Shown one piece after another: positions 22,887-31,218 of a DNA stretch of 64,000 bases; position 1 is the stretch's first letter; every line of letters begins with the position of its first letter. This DNA comes from Enterococcus pseudoavium NBRC 100491 (GTDB lineage Bacteria; Bacillota; Bacilli; Lactobacillales; Enterococcaceae): assembly GCF_001544295.1 (NCBI RefSeq), contig NZ_BCQF01000009.1:1-64000 (forward strand), written 5' to 3'. Below the pieces are notes generated by a model, which was given only the letters and a program-made list of their open reading frames with translations, did no database searches and was not told the DNA's origin. Both the position numbers and the translations under genes were made by a program.

Positions 22887-23525
22887 TTAAATATCTCTGC
22901 TTTGGATCACAGCGATCAGCCCGGTCAAAAAACTGACCTCGGCCATCCCAGTCAAAAATTCATTGCTGGCCAAACTCGTTGGTTGCAGAAAATCCACACC
23001 CGATAATTCATATTTTACATTTTTCAGCACTAGCTTTCTCACCGGGGTCAGGCAACAAAAAGCTAAATACTTCATGCTGGGATTTTGGGCTAGTTGATAA
23101 CTTCCCGGTGCAAGATAACTAACCACATTCCCTTGATCCACAATTTTGATTTGCGATAAAAATGGTCGGAAGCGTGGCTCAACCCCTAACCATAGATTCG
23201 CCAACAAATGATCCAAGCGCCCACCAGTTGCGCCAATTAGCGTGACCTCCGCTGTAGGGAAACGTTCAAAGGCAGTCACTAAAGCCAGTTGTGTATCCGT
23301 ATCGTCTTTTTCCGCTGGTGAAGTCAAAATTTCCGTAACTTGACTAAAAACTTCAACTTTTTCAGCTTCATTCAATGAATCAAAATCACCTATCGCTAAA
23401 TCCGGCACAATTCCTTGACGCAAAAGAAACAAGTTGCCACGATCAATTCCGATGATTTTTTCAAACTTATTGGAAAAAGCAGGCCAGTGATTGGGATCAC
23501 CGCCTGCCACAAGCAAGATTTTCAT
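22887..23525 (-). CDS. thiN: Thiamine diphosphokinase
   Basis: Transfers pyrophosphate from ATP to thiamine, making TPP. The 212-residue protein has the family motifs IGIDRGNLFLLRQGIVPDLAIGDFDSL, the active-site EKDDTDTQLAL and IGATGGRLDHLLANLWL. The C-terminal TPK B1 domain (VVSYLAPGSYQL) is present. Its ATG overlaps the rpe stop (TAATG), the usual rpe-thiN coupling. The enzyme makes the ligand sensed by the TPP riboswitch ahead of thiT at 40.1 kb. Confidence 0.96.
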   Translation of the reverse strand: MKILLVAGGDPNHWPAFSNKFEKIIGIDRGNLFLLRQGIVPDLAIGDFDSLNEAEKVEVFSQVTEILTSPAEKDDTDTQLALVTAFERFPTAEVTLIGATGGRLDHLLANLWLGVEPRFRPFLSQIKIVDQGNVVSYLAPGSYQLAQNPSMKYLAFCCLTPVRKLVLKNVKYELSGVDFLQPTSLASNEFLTGMAEVSFLTGLIAVIQSRDI

Positions 23526-24175
23526 TAGTCGATGGCAGCTCGTAAAGCCTTAATTTTTTCTTGAGGTTTTTCTGCGCCATAAATGTAAGACCCCGCCACA
23601 AATACGTCTGCTCCCGCTTCCGCACATTTTTTCGCTGTCTCTGGTTGAATTCCACCATCGACTTCAATCTCGTAGCGGTAGCCGTGTTCCTTGCGTAAAC
23701 GATCTAACTCAGCAATTTTTTCAACGGTGCTTTCAATGAATGATTGCCCACCAAAGCCTGGATTTACTGTCATCACTAAGACTTGGTCCACATCGCCTAA
23801 CACGTACTTAATTGCTTCAACTGGCGTTCCAGGATTTAATACCACGCCAGGTTTCACGCCAGCTGCTTTAATCATTTGAACCACACGATGAATATGCGGT
23901 GTCGCTTCGACATGGGCCATGATAATATCTGCCCCCGCTTTAGCAAAGTCATTGATGTAATTTTCCGGGTTAGCAATCATCAAGTGAACATCTAACGGTA
24001 GCTTAGTAACCGGGCGCAAGGCACTCACCACTACTTGACCAAAAGAAATATTTGGCACAAAGTTGCCATCCATTACATCAACGTGAATGTAATCAACCCC
24101 CGCTTCTTCCACCATTTTCACTTCTTCACCTAGTCGTGCAAAATCTGCACTTAAAATCGATGGGGCAATTTTCAT
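23525..24175 (-). CDS. rpe: Ribulose-phosphate 3-epimerase
   Basis: Interconverts ribulose-5-phosphate and xylulose-5-phosphate in the pentose phosphate pathway. A 216-residue TIM barrel with [33 protein letters not shown] (metal His/Asp site), [19 protein letters not shown] and EVDGGI. ATG follows AAAAAGGAG; this RBS lies at the edge of a 61-bp duplicated block. The catalytic metal ligands (His, Asp) are all visible. Confidence 0.98.
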   Translation of the reverse strand: MKIAPSILSADFARLGEEVKMVEEAGVDYIHVDVMDGNFVPNISFGQVVVSALRPVTKLPLDVHLMIANPENYINDFAKAGADIIMAHVEATPHIHRVVQMIKAAGVKPGVVLNPGTPVEAIKYVLGDVDQVLVMTVNPGFGGQSFIESTVEKIAELDRLRKEHGYRYEIEVDGGIQPETAKKCAEAGADVFVAGSYIYGAEKPQEKIKALRAAID

Positions 24176-24184
24176 AATCTCTAC

Positions 24185-24246
24185 TCCTTTTTCATTTTAA
24201 TGTATTTAATTTTTTCTCTAGAAAAAATTAAGTCTGATTTTCAAGC
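24185..24246 (-). repeat. Direct repeat, copy 1 (holds rpe RBS)
   Basis: 62 bases almost identical to copy 2 at 24359-24419: they differ by one extra T in a T run. The block contains the palindrome AATTTTT..AAAAAATT centred on CTCTAG and, at its rpe-proximal end, AAAAAGGA, part of the rpe RBS. Confidence 0.9.
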
Positions 24247-24358
24247 CGTATATCATTCAACTAAAATGTACACCTACTTATATATTAAGCTAGTCGTAAA
24301 CAAATCCAAATTTTCTCCCCCTACCAAAATAAGAAAAACTGGCAAAGTTGAACTGAGA

Positions 24359-24419
24359 TCCTTTTTCATTTTAATGTATTTAATTTTTCTCTAGAAAAAA
24401 TTAAGTCTGATTTTCAAGC
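24359..24419 (-). repeat. Direct repeat, copy 2 (between rsgA and rpe)
   Basis: 61 bases matching copy 1, lying just after the rsgA stop codon. The 112 bases between copies are not repeated and contain no gene; I see only AT-rich sequence there. Confidence 0.9.
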
Positions 24420-24433
24420 TGCGACTATTCCGT

Positions 24434-25315
24434 TTATTTATTTTTTTTATAAACCGGACGGCGTTTTTCAATTTCTTGTAAGAATTGCAAATAATTATCG
24501 TAGCGTGTTTGAGCAATTTCACCTATTTCTAGCCGCCGTTTCACTTCACAGCCTGGCTCGTTCACATGATGGCATTCTCGAAAACGGCATTCTGGTGCGG
24601 CTGCCAAAAATTCTGGAAATTCTTTTGGTAGTTCATCAGCAGAAATTTCGAGAAATTCTATCGAGCTAAACCCGGGGGTATCGGCTACTAGGCCGCCAAA
24701 TAATTCTAGCAACTCCACATGACGTGTTGTATGACGTCCACGTCCTAATGCATCAGAAATCTCACCTGTCTCCAAATTCAACTCTGGCGAAACATCATTT
24801 AATAGCGTAGATTTTCCCGCACCAGATTGTCCCATAAAGACTGTCAGTTTTTCTGCAAACAAATCTGTCAACCGCTGTTTGTCTTGTTCACCATCAATGA
24901 CGGGATAACCCAGTGGTTCATAAACCGTCCGGATCTCATTTACTAAAGTTTGGTCAGCAACCAAATCTGTCTTTGATAAATAAATAACGGGATAAATCCC
25001 TTTATTTTCTAACGTTACTAAAAAACGATCCAATAGATTGTACGAGAAATTCGGCTCAACCAAGCTAGTCACAACGACTCCTTGGTCCACATTCGCAACG
25101 GGGGGACGAACCAAATCATTTTTTCGCGGCAGTAATTCAAGAATATAGCCTTCACTATTTTCTTCACTGCTGAAAACGACCTCATCACCAACTAAAGGCG
25201 TTAATTTCTTTTTACGGAAATTTCCGCGAGCACGCGTTTGATGGATCTTTCCACCACTGGAAACATAATAAAACCCACTTAAGGCTTTGCGAATTTGTCC
25301 TTCGATTCGTCTCAT
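24434..25315 (-). CDS. rsgA: Ribosome small-subunit-dependent GTPase RsgA
   Basis: GTPase that checks late 30S maturation. Layout: N-terminal OB fold (GQIRKALSGFYYVSSGG), circularly permuted GTPase with G4 LSKTD (about residue 115), G1 GQSGAGKSTLLN, G3 DTPGF, and the C-terminal zinc finger CRFRECHHVNEPGCEV. I place the start at ATG 25315, which gives the family N-terminus. The GGAG there touches the ATG with no spacer. A TTG at 25333 would add six residues but lacks a good RBS, so the start is not settled. Confidence 0.95.
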   Translation of the reverse strand: MRRIEGQIRKALSGFYYVSSGGKIHQTRARGNFRKKKLTPLVGDEVVFSSEENSEGYILELLPRKNDLVRPPVANVDQGVVVTSLVEPNFSYNLLDRFLVTLENKGIYPVIYLSKTDLVADQTLVNEIRTVYEPLGYPVIDGEQDKQRLTDLFAEKLTVFMGQSGAGKSTLLNDVSPELNLETGEISDALGRGRHTTRHVELLELFGGLVADTPGFSSIEFLEISADELPKEFPEFLAAAPECRFRECHHVNEPGCEVKRRLEIGEIAQTRYDNYLQFLQEIEKRRPVYKKNK

Positions 25316-25442
25316 CTCCTTTTTTAGATACAACTTTTGCTTTAGACTACTCGTTCACTCGTTAAGAAACAACAGAAAAAAACGAATCTTTTTTCCTTCT
25401 AATTGTAGCATACTCCATCAGCTATTTCAGTACAAACGACCT

Positions 25443-25476
25443 AAAAAACCTTTCCTAAAAATATAGGAAAGGTTTT
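25443..25476 (-). terminator. prkC terminator
   Basis: AAACCTTTCCTA / TAGGAAAGGTTT 12-bp stem with a 6-base loop and a T run on the minus strand, immediately past the prkC stop; it ends the priA-to-prkC series. Confidence 0.9.
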
Positions 25477-25478
25477 GT

Positions 25479-27641
25479 TTATGGAACTGTAATTTTTTCG
25501 GCACCTTGGACTTCTTTTGTTACAGCATTATCACCGTTACGTTGAACTTCTACTGTTGCACTTCCATTTTCTGAAGTTGTTACAGAAATCGTTTGTTCTG
25601 TAGACGGTGTATTCTTATCTAAGTTAAAGTTCAACACTTGCGTTAAAGTCGTTTTTTTCGCATCTTTTAACAGTACTGTAATCGTATCTTGCTGGTCGTC
25701 TGGGCCTGTAAATTTAGCAGAAATCGTGACTTCAAACGTATTTTCCTTTTTTTCCGGACCCTTTGAGACATAAACCGTTACTGTGTCACCAGCTTTTAGT
25801 GAGGCTGTGCCGCCACTAGGCTCTGTTCGAATAACTTTATTCGCTTCCACCTCGTCTGAGAACTCCTGCTGCTCTGAATACTTCAACCCTAAATTTGCAA
25901 TAGTCGCAGCGGCAGCCGCTTTATCTTGTCCAGTTAGATCATCTAACTTAACATAAGCCGAACCAGAGCTGACAGTTAAGGTGATTTTATCTTTGGCAGT
26001 CAATTCTGAGCCACTCACCGGGTTCTGTCTGATCACTTCTTCTGCCGGGATTGTCTCGCTAGTTTCATTTACCCGATTGATTTGATTTTCAGTAATACCT
26101 AATTGCAGCAGGTTCTCCTCAGCTTCCGCGTAAGTCATCTGGGAGTAATCTCCGATTGTTATCGTTTCTGGTCCTGCCGATACTTCAAAGACCATCTCAT
26201 CTTCTTCGGGGTCAACCTTAGTTCCAGATTCCGGTTCTTGACTCAAGATCTGACCTTCAGGTACAGTTTCATCATTAACTTTTTTTATTCGAATATTTTT
26301 TTCTGAAAAACCGATTCTTAACAATTCATCTTCTACATCATCGATTTTTTCACCCGTATAATCTTTCAGAGTAACCTTTTTAGTTCCTGAACTAATGTAC
26401 AAATGAACCGAACGATTCCGTTTAACCATCGTTCCTGACTCAGGATTCGTCTTTACTATATGGCCTTTTTTGATTGTGTCACTCGCTACTTCATCTGTTT
26501 TACTATCTACGGTTAATTTCGCTGCTTCCAACGTCGTTCGCGCCTCAGCTTCAGTCATATCTTCAACTTGCGGAACCGCTATTTCTTCTGAACGAATCAT
26601 CAGATAGCCGGTCACTCCCCCAACTGTCAACATCAGCAGCAAGAAGATAAAGATAAAACGTTTCTTACCTTTTTTCTTTTTCGGCTTTTCTTCTGACATC
26701 AGTGGCGTTTCTTTTTCCTTTGATGCTTTCGCTGCAAGATCTGCCGGTTGGAGTGGCGTCAGTACCTTTGTTTCATCCAGCATCGCTGTCGGACGCCATG
26801 GCAACTCATTTGCTCGTGCCGGAGTCAAGGCTGTCGAAAGGTCATTGACCATTTCTTCTGCCGTCTTATAACGATCTGCCGGCTCTTTAGCCGTTGCGTG
26901 CATAACCACATTTTCTAATGCCTGGGGAACTTCGGGATCGAAATCTTTGACCGACGGCATCTCGTCTTGAAAATGTTTTAAAGCAATCGTTACAGCCGAC
27001 TCACCATCAAAAGGTATCTTACCCGTGATCATCTCATACAAAATAATCCCTAATGCGTAAATATCAGACTGTTTCGTCGCCATGCTACCACGCGCTTGTT
27101 CCGGTGATAAATAGTGGACTGAGCCTAACATAGAATTTGTTTGAGTCAGAGACGTTTCAGACAAGGCAATCGCAATTCCAAAATCGGCGATTTTAACAAC
27201 GCCAGCCTGATCCATCAAAATATTTTGCGGCTTCAAGTCACGATGAATGATCCCGTGAGCATGTGCCAAACTTACTGCAGATAAAATTTGTTCCATGATA
27301 TCTACAATTTTGCCGTAAGGAATCGGTGAACGCGTCTGGATGTAACGTTTCAGATCCATCCCCTTTACGTATTCCATAACCAAATACTGCATACCGCTTT
27401 CCTCATCCACATCATAAACACCTACGATATTAGGATGGACTAGCTCAGTCGCTGCTAGAGCTTCTCGTTGGAATCGGCGAATGGCTGTTTGATCATTTTG
27501 AAAGTCGAAGCGTAATATTTTGATGGCAACATCACGATCTAAAATTAAATCGTGGGCCAAAAAAACGTTAGCCATACCGCCACTACCGATATTGGCAATG
27601 ACTTTATAACGTCCATTGACCAGTTTGCCTATTTCAATCAT
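25479..27641 (-). CDS. prkC: PASTA-domain Ser/Thr protein kinase (PrkC/Stk1/IreK)
   Basis: Membrane sensor kinase that senses muropeptides or lipid II and controls wall homeostasis; in E. faecalis the ortholog IreK governs cephalosporin tolerance. The N-terminal Hanks kinase (about residues 5-265) has the glycine loop [11 protein letters not shown], catalytic [16 protein letters not shown] and APE-equivalent SPEQARG. A Lys-rich juxtamembrane stretch precedes one transmembrane helix (about 330-350). Outside are four PASTA repeats (about 355-640) and a further 80-residue beta-rich domain ([17 protein letters not shown]). The start, ATG 27641, overlaps the end of the phosphatase gene by 8 bases, so kinase and phosphatase are made together. 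Confidence 0.97.
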   Translation of the reverse strand: MIEIGKLVNGRYKVIANIGSGGMANVFLAHDLILDRDVAIKILRFDFQNDQTAIRRFQREALAATELVHPNIVGVYDVDEESGMQYLVMEYVKGMDLKRYIQTRSPIPYGKIVDIMEQILSAVSLAHAHGIIHRDLKPQNILMDQAGVVKIADFGIAIALSETSLTQTNSMLGSVHYLSPEQARGSMATKQSDIYALGIILYEMITGKIPFDGESAVTIALKHFQDEMPSVKDFDPEVPQALENVVMHATAKEPADRYKTAEEMVNDLSTALTPARANELPWRPTAMLDETKVLTPLQPADLAAKASKEKETPLMSEEKPKKKKGKKRFIFIFLLLMLTVGGVTGYLMIRSEEIAVPQVEDMTEAEARTTLEAAKLTVDSKTDEVASDTIKKGHIVKTNPESGTMVKRNRSVHLYISSGTKKVTLKDYTGEKIDDVEDELLRIGFSEKNIRIKKVNDETVPEGQILSQEPESGTKVDPEEDEMVFEVSAGPETITIGDYSQMTYAEAEENLLQLGITENQINRVNETSETIPAEEVIRQNPVSGSELTAKDKITLTVSSGSAYVKLDDLTGQDKAAAAATIANLGLKYSEQQEFSDEVEANKVIRTEPSGGTASLKAGDTVTVYVSKGPEKKENTFEVTISAKFTGPDDQQDTITVLLKDAKKTTLTQVLNFNLDKNTPSTEQTISVTTSENGSATVEVQRNGDNAVTKEVQGAEKITVP

Positions 27642-28380
27642 GAATAGCCTCCCCTCCAAAACGAATCAATAAAACTGTGATATTATCCGCACCACCAGCA
27701 TCGTTGGCAGCGTTAATCAATCGTTTCGCCTTCGTTTCTTGTGTGTTCTCACTTTCCACAATCGCTAAAATATCTTCCTCACTGACCATATTAGTTAACC
27801 CATCTGAACAGAGCAGCAAATACTCTGCTTGATGTCCTTGATGTACGGAAATATCAATTTTTACTTGGCCAGCACTTCCTACCGAACGGGTCAGGACATT
27901 TTTTTGCGGATGAATCGCCGCCATTTCTTTCGTGATCTCGCCGGATTTCAATAGCTCGTTTACTAACGAATGATCGTCTGTCAATTGTTGCAGTTCGTGA
28001 TGGTAAATTAAATACGCCCGACTATCACCAACATGAGCCAATACAAAGTTTTCTTCTAACAAAGCTGCCCCAACGATCGTCGTTCCCATCCCTTGCATTT
28101 CAGGGTGGGCGATCCCTTCTTGATAAACGGCTTCGTTCACTTTTTGAATTTCAGCTAAAAGCCATTGCTCAGCTTCTTCAGGCTCTGTAATCGACGAGGT
28201 CGACCAAGCCGCACCTAAACCATCCACAGCCATTTTACTAGCTACATCGCCAGCCAAATGTCCTCCCATACCATCGGCTAGTATCGCTAAATACATGCCT
28301 GCTTGATTAGTAAAAACATTGGCATAGTCTTGGTTCATGTTACGTCGCTTGCCGATATCTGATTGAAATTGAATCTCCAT
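27634..28380 (-). CDS. stp: PP2C-family Ser/Thr phosphatase (Stp/PrpC/IreP)
   Basis: Removes phosphates placed by the adjacent PASTA kinase. Metal-binding motifs of PP2C enzymes are visible: [50 protein letters not shown] and [12 protein letters not shown] start at ATG 28380, with GAGG 11 bases upstream; the frame also allows GTG 28392, which would lie on the RBS. The gap to rsmB is 21 bases, and its end overlaps prkC. Confidence 0.96.
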   Translation of the reverse strand: MEIQFQSDIGKRRNMNQDYANVFTNQAGMYLAILADGMGGHLAGDVASKMAVDGLGAAWSTSSITEPEEAEQWLLAEIQKVNEAVYQEGIAHPEMQGMGTTIVGAALLEENFVLAHVGDSRAYLIYHHELQQLTDDHSLVNELLKSGEITKEMAAIHPQKNVLTRSVGSAGQVKIDISVHQGHQAEYLLLCSDGLTNMVSEEDILAIVESENTQETKAKRLINAANDAGGADNITVLLIRFGGEAIHD

Positions 28381-28401
28381 CTTTTTGTCCACCTCGTTTG
28401 T

Positions 28402-29754
28402 CTATTTTTTTTGCATTGCACAAATAAAGAAGCCGTCCGTCATAAACATTTCTGGGTACAAAATCAGCATTTGTTCTCGGATCGCTGGCTGTAATTTTTC
28501 TTCTAAGGCTAAATCAATTTTTTCAAAATCCGGTTGAGTTGCTAAGAACTCTGCCACAACTTGCTGATTTTCTGCTCTAGCAATCGTACATGTACTGTAT
28601 ACCATAATCCCACCTGATTTCAATGCGGGGGCACAACTTTTTAAGATTTCCAGTTGAATTTTAGGTAATTGAACAAAATCTTGCGGTTGTTTTTGATACT
28701 TAATATCGGGTTTCCGCCGCATTAAACCCAGACCGGAACATGGTGCATCCACCAAAATCCGATCGAAACTTTCGGCATCAAAAGTTTCAGCAACCTTCCG
28801 TGCATCCATTTCCTTCGTGACTACCGTATCAGCTACTCGTAAACGTTTCGCGTTCTCCCGGACTAGTTTCAACTTATGCTCATGGATATCTAGTGCAGTT
28901 ACGGAACCTTCATTATTCAACAATGCAGCGATATGAGTAGTTTTTCCACCCGGCGCGGCACAAGCATCCAAAACTTTTTGACCTGGTTCAATCTGTAAAG
29001 CTTGGGCTACTAACATCGAACTTTCGTCTTGGATCGTCAACCAACCATTTTGAAACAATTCACTGCCGGCTAAAAAACCTTTGTCTGCGACGATTCCATA
29101 TGGCGACAGTTCACTGATACGAGCGTCGATTCCATCTTCTGCCAACGCTTCAATCGCTTCTTCTCTTGAAAGAAAACGCAGGTCAATTCGAGCGCTGACA
29201 CGACTAGGTTCCAACAAAGATAACCCCAGTTTTCGCGTCTCAGCTTCGCCCAATTCGGCCACAAATTTTTCTGTCAGAAATTTTGGTAAACTAATCTCAG
29301 TCGCCAGACGTTCCAGGGGATCTTTAATTAAATCTAGCGATGGCACACCTTCTCGCTGAATCGAACGTAAGACACCATTGACAAATTTTCCTGTACCAGG
29401 ATTACCTTTGGCTTTGGCAATTTCCACCGCTTCATTGATGATCGCATGATCCGGTACCCGATCTAGATAAAGCATTTGAAAAAGCGATAATTGTAATAAA
29501 CGTTTGACCCATGGATCAACTTTCTTAGCTTTTTTAATAAAAGGTTCGATTTGATAAGTTAGCAAAAGCTGCCGACTGATTGTTCCGTAAACGAGCTCTG
29601 TCAATAATGCTGTATCTTTGCCGTCCACTTGGTTTTTTTGAATCAATTCATTCAATAATAAATTTGAATACGCACCACCATGATTGATCCGTTCAATCGC
29701 TTCTAGCGCGGTAAAACGGACGGAATGGCGTAATTTTTTAGGAATCTTGGCCAT
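28402..29754 (-). CDS. rsmB: 16S rRNA (cytosine-967 C5)-methyltransferase
   Basis: SAM-dependent m5C967 methyltransferase. N-terminal NusB-like domain (VRFTALEAIERINHGGAYSNLLLN, residues 1-140), then a Rossmann methyltransferase with VLDACAAPGGKTTHIAALL, DAPCSGLGLMRRKPDIKY (catalytic Cys in PC) and VYSTCTIARAENQQVV (second Cys). The ATG is immediately after the fmt stop (TAGATG), indicating coupling. Confidence 0.97.
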   Translation of the reverse strand: MAKIPKKLRHSVRFTALEAIERINHGGAYSNLLLNELIQKNQVDGKDTALLTELVYGTISRQLLLTYQIEPFIKKAKKVDPWVKRLLQLSLFQMLYLDRVPDHAIINEAVEIAKAKGNPGTGKFVNGVLRSIQREGVPSLDLIKDPLERLATEISLPKFLTEKFVAELGEAETRKLGLSLLEPSRVSARIDLRFLSREEAIEALAEDGIDARISELSPYGIVADKGFLAGSELFQNGWLTIQDESSMLVAQALQIEPGQKVLDACAAPGGKTTHIAALLNNEGSVTALDIHEHKLKLVRENAKRLRVADTVVTKEMDARKVAETFDAESFDRILVDAPCSGLGLMRRKPDIKYQKQPQDFVQLPKIQLEILKSCAPALKSGGIMVYSTCTIARAENQQVVAEFLATQPDFEKIDLALEEKLQPAIREQMLILYPEMFMTDGFFICAMQKK

Positions 29755-30696
29755 CTAAACCACCTGTTGCCCTTCCGCGACTGCTTGACCGCTACCGTTT
29801 AGAAAAGCCTGAATCGTTTGCTTGGCTTTGCCTGCCGGTTGCAACTCAATAATCGCCAATACGGTGCCTTCACCACAAGCGATATGTAAAGCTTTTTTCG
29901 TGCGTGTAACGATCGTCCCAGGCGCAGCTGTCGTTGTTTCTGCTAAAGGGGTTGTACGGAAAATTTTCCAGCGTGCGCCTTCATAGGTCGTAAACGCCAC
30001 CGGCCAAGGATGCATGCCACGAACTTGGTTATCGACTTCTTCCGCCGTTTTTTGCCAATCAATCGCTTCTTGTTCCCGCGAGATATTTGGTGAGAAAGTC
30101 GCTTCGGCTTCATTTTGCGGCGTTGGTTTCAATTCACCAGAAATAATTTGCGGTAATGTTTTTAACAACAATTCTTGACCAACTTGACTGAGCTTTTCAA
30201 ACATCGTACCCACATCGTCTTGCTTAGTAATAGCGATTTTCTGTTGACTAAAGATCCCGCCTGCATCCATTTTTTTGATCATTTCCATAATGGTTACACC
30301 GGTCTCAGTTTCCCCTTCCATAATTGCATAGTGAACGGGTGCCCCGCCGCGATATTTGGGTAATAATGACGCATGGACATTGATTGCGCCTACTCGCGGA
30401 ACTTGTAATAACTTTTCTGGCAAGAATTGACCAAAAGCGGCAGTAATCAATAAATCCGGTGCCAATTCGGCAATCTTTTCCATTTCTGGCGAACCGCTGA
30501 TTTTTTCCGGCTGCAACACTAATAACCCGTGTTTTAACGCGGCTTCTTTTACTGGCGTTGGGGTAATAACTTTTTTCCGACCAACAGGGCGGTCTGGTTG
30601 CGTTACTACTGCAGCGACCTCATAGCCCGCTGCAATCAAACTTTCTAGAATCGGCACTGAAAAAGCTGGTGTACCCATAAATACAATTTTAGTCAT
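29755..30696 (-). CDS. fmt: Methionyl-tRNA formyltransferase
   Basis: Formylates initiator Met-tRNA. Motifs: IVFMGTPAFSVPILESL, FGQFLPEKLLQ, NVHASLLPKYRGGAPVHYAI (catalytic Asn/His), GETETGVTIM and GIFSQQ. C-terminal FMT domain follows. I start at ATG 30696 rather than 30702 since GGAGG then has a 9-base spacer. It overlaps the end of def by 8 bases, so formylation and deformylation genes are translated as a pair. Confidence 0.97.
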   Translation of the reverse strand: MTKIVFMGTPAFSVPILESLIAAGYEVAAVVTQPDRPVGRKKVITPTPVKEAALKHGLLVLQPEKISGSPEMEKIAELAPDLLITAAFGQFLPEKLLQVPRVGAINVHASLLPKYRGGAPVHYAIMEGETETGVTIMEMIKKMDAGGIFSQQKIAITKQDDVGTMFEKLSQVGQELLLKTLPQIISGELKPTPQNEAEATFSPNISREQEAIDWQKTAEEVDNQVRGMHPWPVAFTTYEGARWKIFRTTPLAETTTAAPGTIVTRTKKALHIACGEGTVLAIIELQPAGKAKQTIQAFLNGSGQAVAEGQQVV

Positions 30697-31180
30697 CGGC
30701 ATGTTCCTCCATATAACGTTCTAAATCTTCCGGCTTAATTATTTCAATTACTTGATCGATAAATAATTTGCCATCTAAATGATCGATCTCATGTTGAAAA
30801 GCTCGAGCTAAGTAACCGTAAGCGGTGACTTCCATCTCAGAACCTTCACGATCGTAATAACGAACGGTGACTTCATCTGACCGTTCCACCGTCCCATAAG
30901 TCTCAGGAATCGAAAGACAGCCTTCAACGTCGATGCTAGTCCCTTTACGGTCAATGATTTCCGGATTGATAAAGTCAAAGCGGTCCCCTTCTTCAGCTTC
31001 GACGACAGCGATTCGCAGATTTTTACCAATTTGCGGTGCTGCTAATCCGATCCCATCATGGGCTACCATTGTTTCGTACATATCGTCTAACAACGCCACG
31101 ATCTCGTCTGTAATATAAGTGATGGCTTCTGCTGGTTTATTTAAGCGTTCATCGGGATGAATAATAATAGGATAGCGCAT
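30689..31180 (-). CDS. def: Peptide deformylase
   Basis: Removes the N-formyl group from new proteins; metal enzyme. All three motifs are present: GIGLAAPQIG, EGCLSIP and QHEIDHLDG, with metal ligands Cys, His, His. At 163 residues it is of the shorter type. ATG 31180 follows GAGGGGAACC; an upstream ATG at 31204 would place the start before this RBS. It overlaps fmt. Confidence 0.97.
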   Translation of the reverse strand: MRYPIIIHPDERLNKPAEAITYITDEIVALLDDMYETMVAHDGIGLAAPQIGKNLRIAVVEAEEGDRFDFINPEIIDRKGTSIDVEGCLSIPETYGTVERSDEVTVRYYDREGSEMEVTAYGYLARAFQHEIDHLDGKLFIDQVIEIIKPEDLERYMEEHADD

Positions 31181-31218
31181 AGGTTCCCCTCTTTCTCGTT
31201 TCAATTTTCAAAATATTC

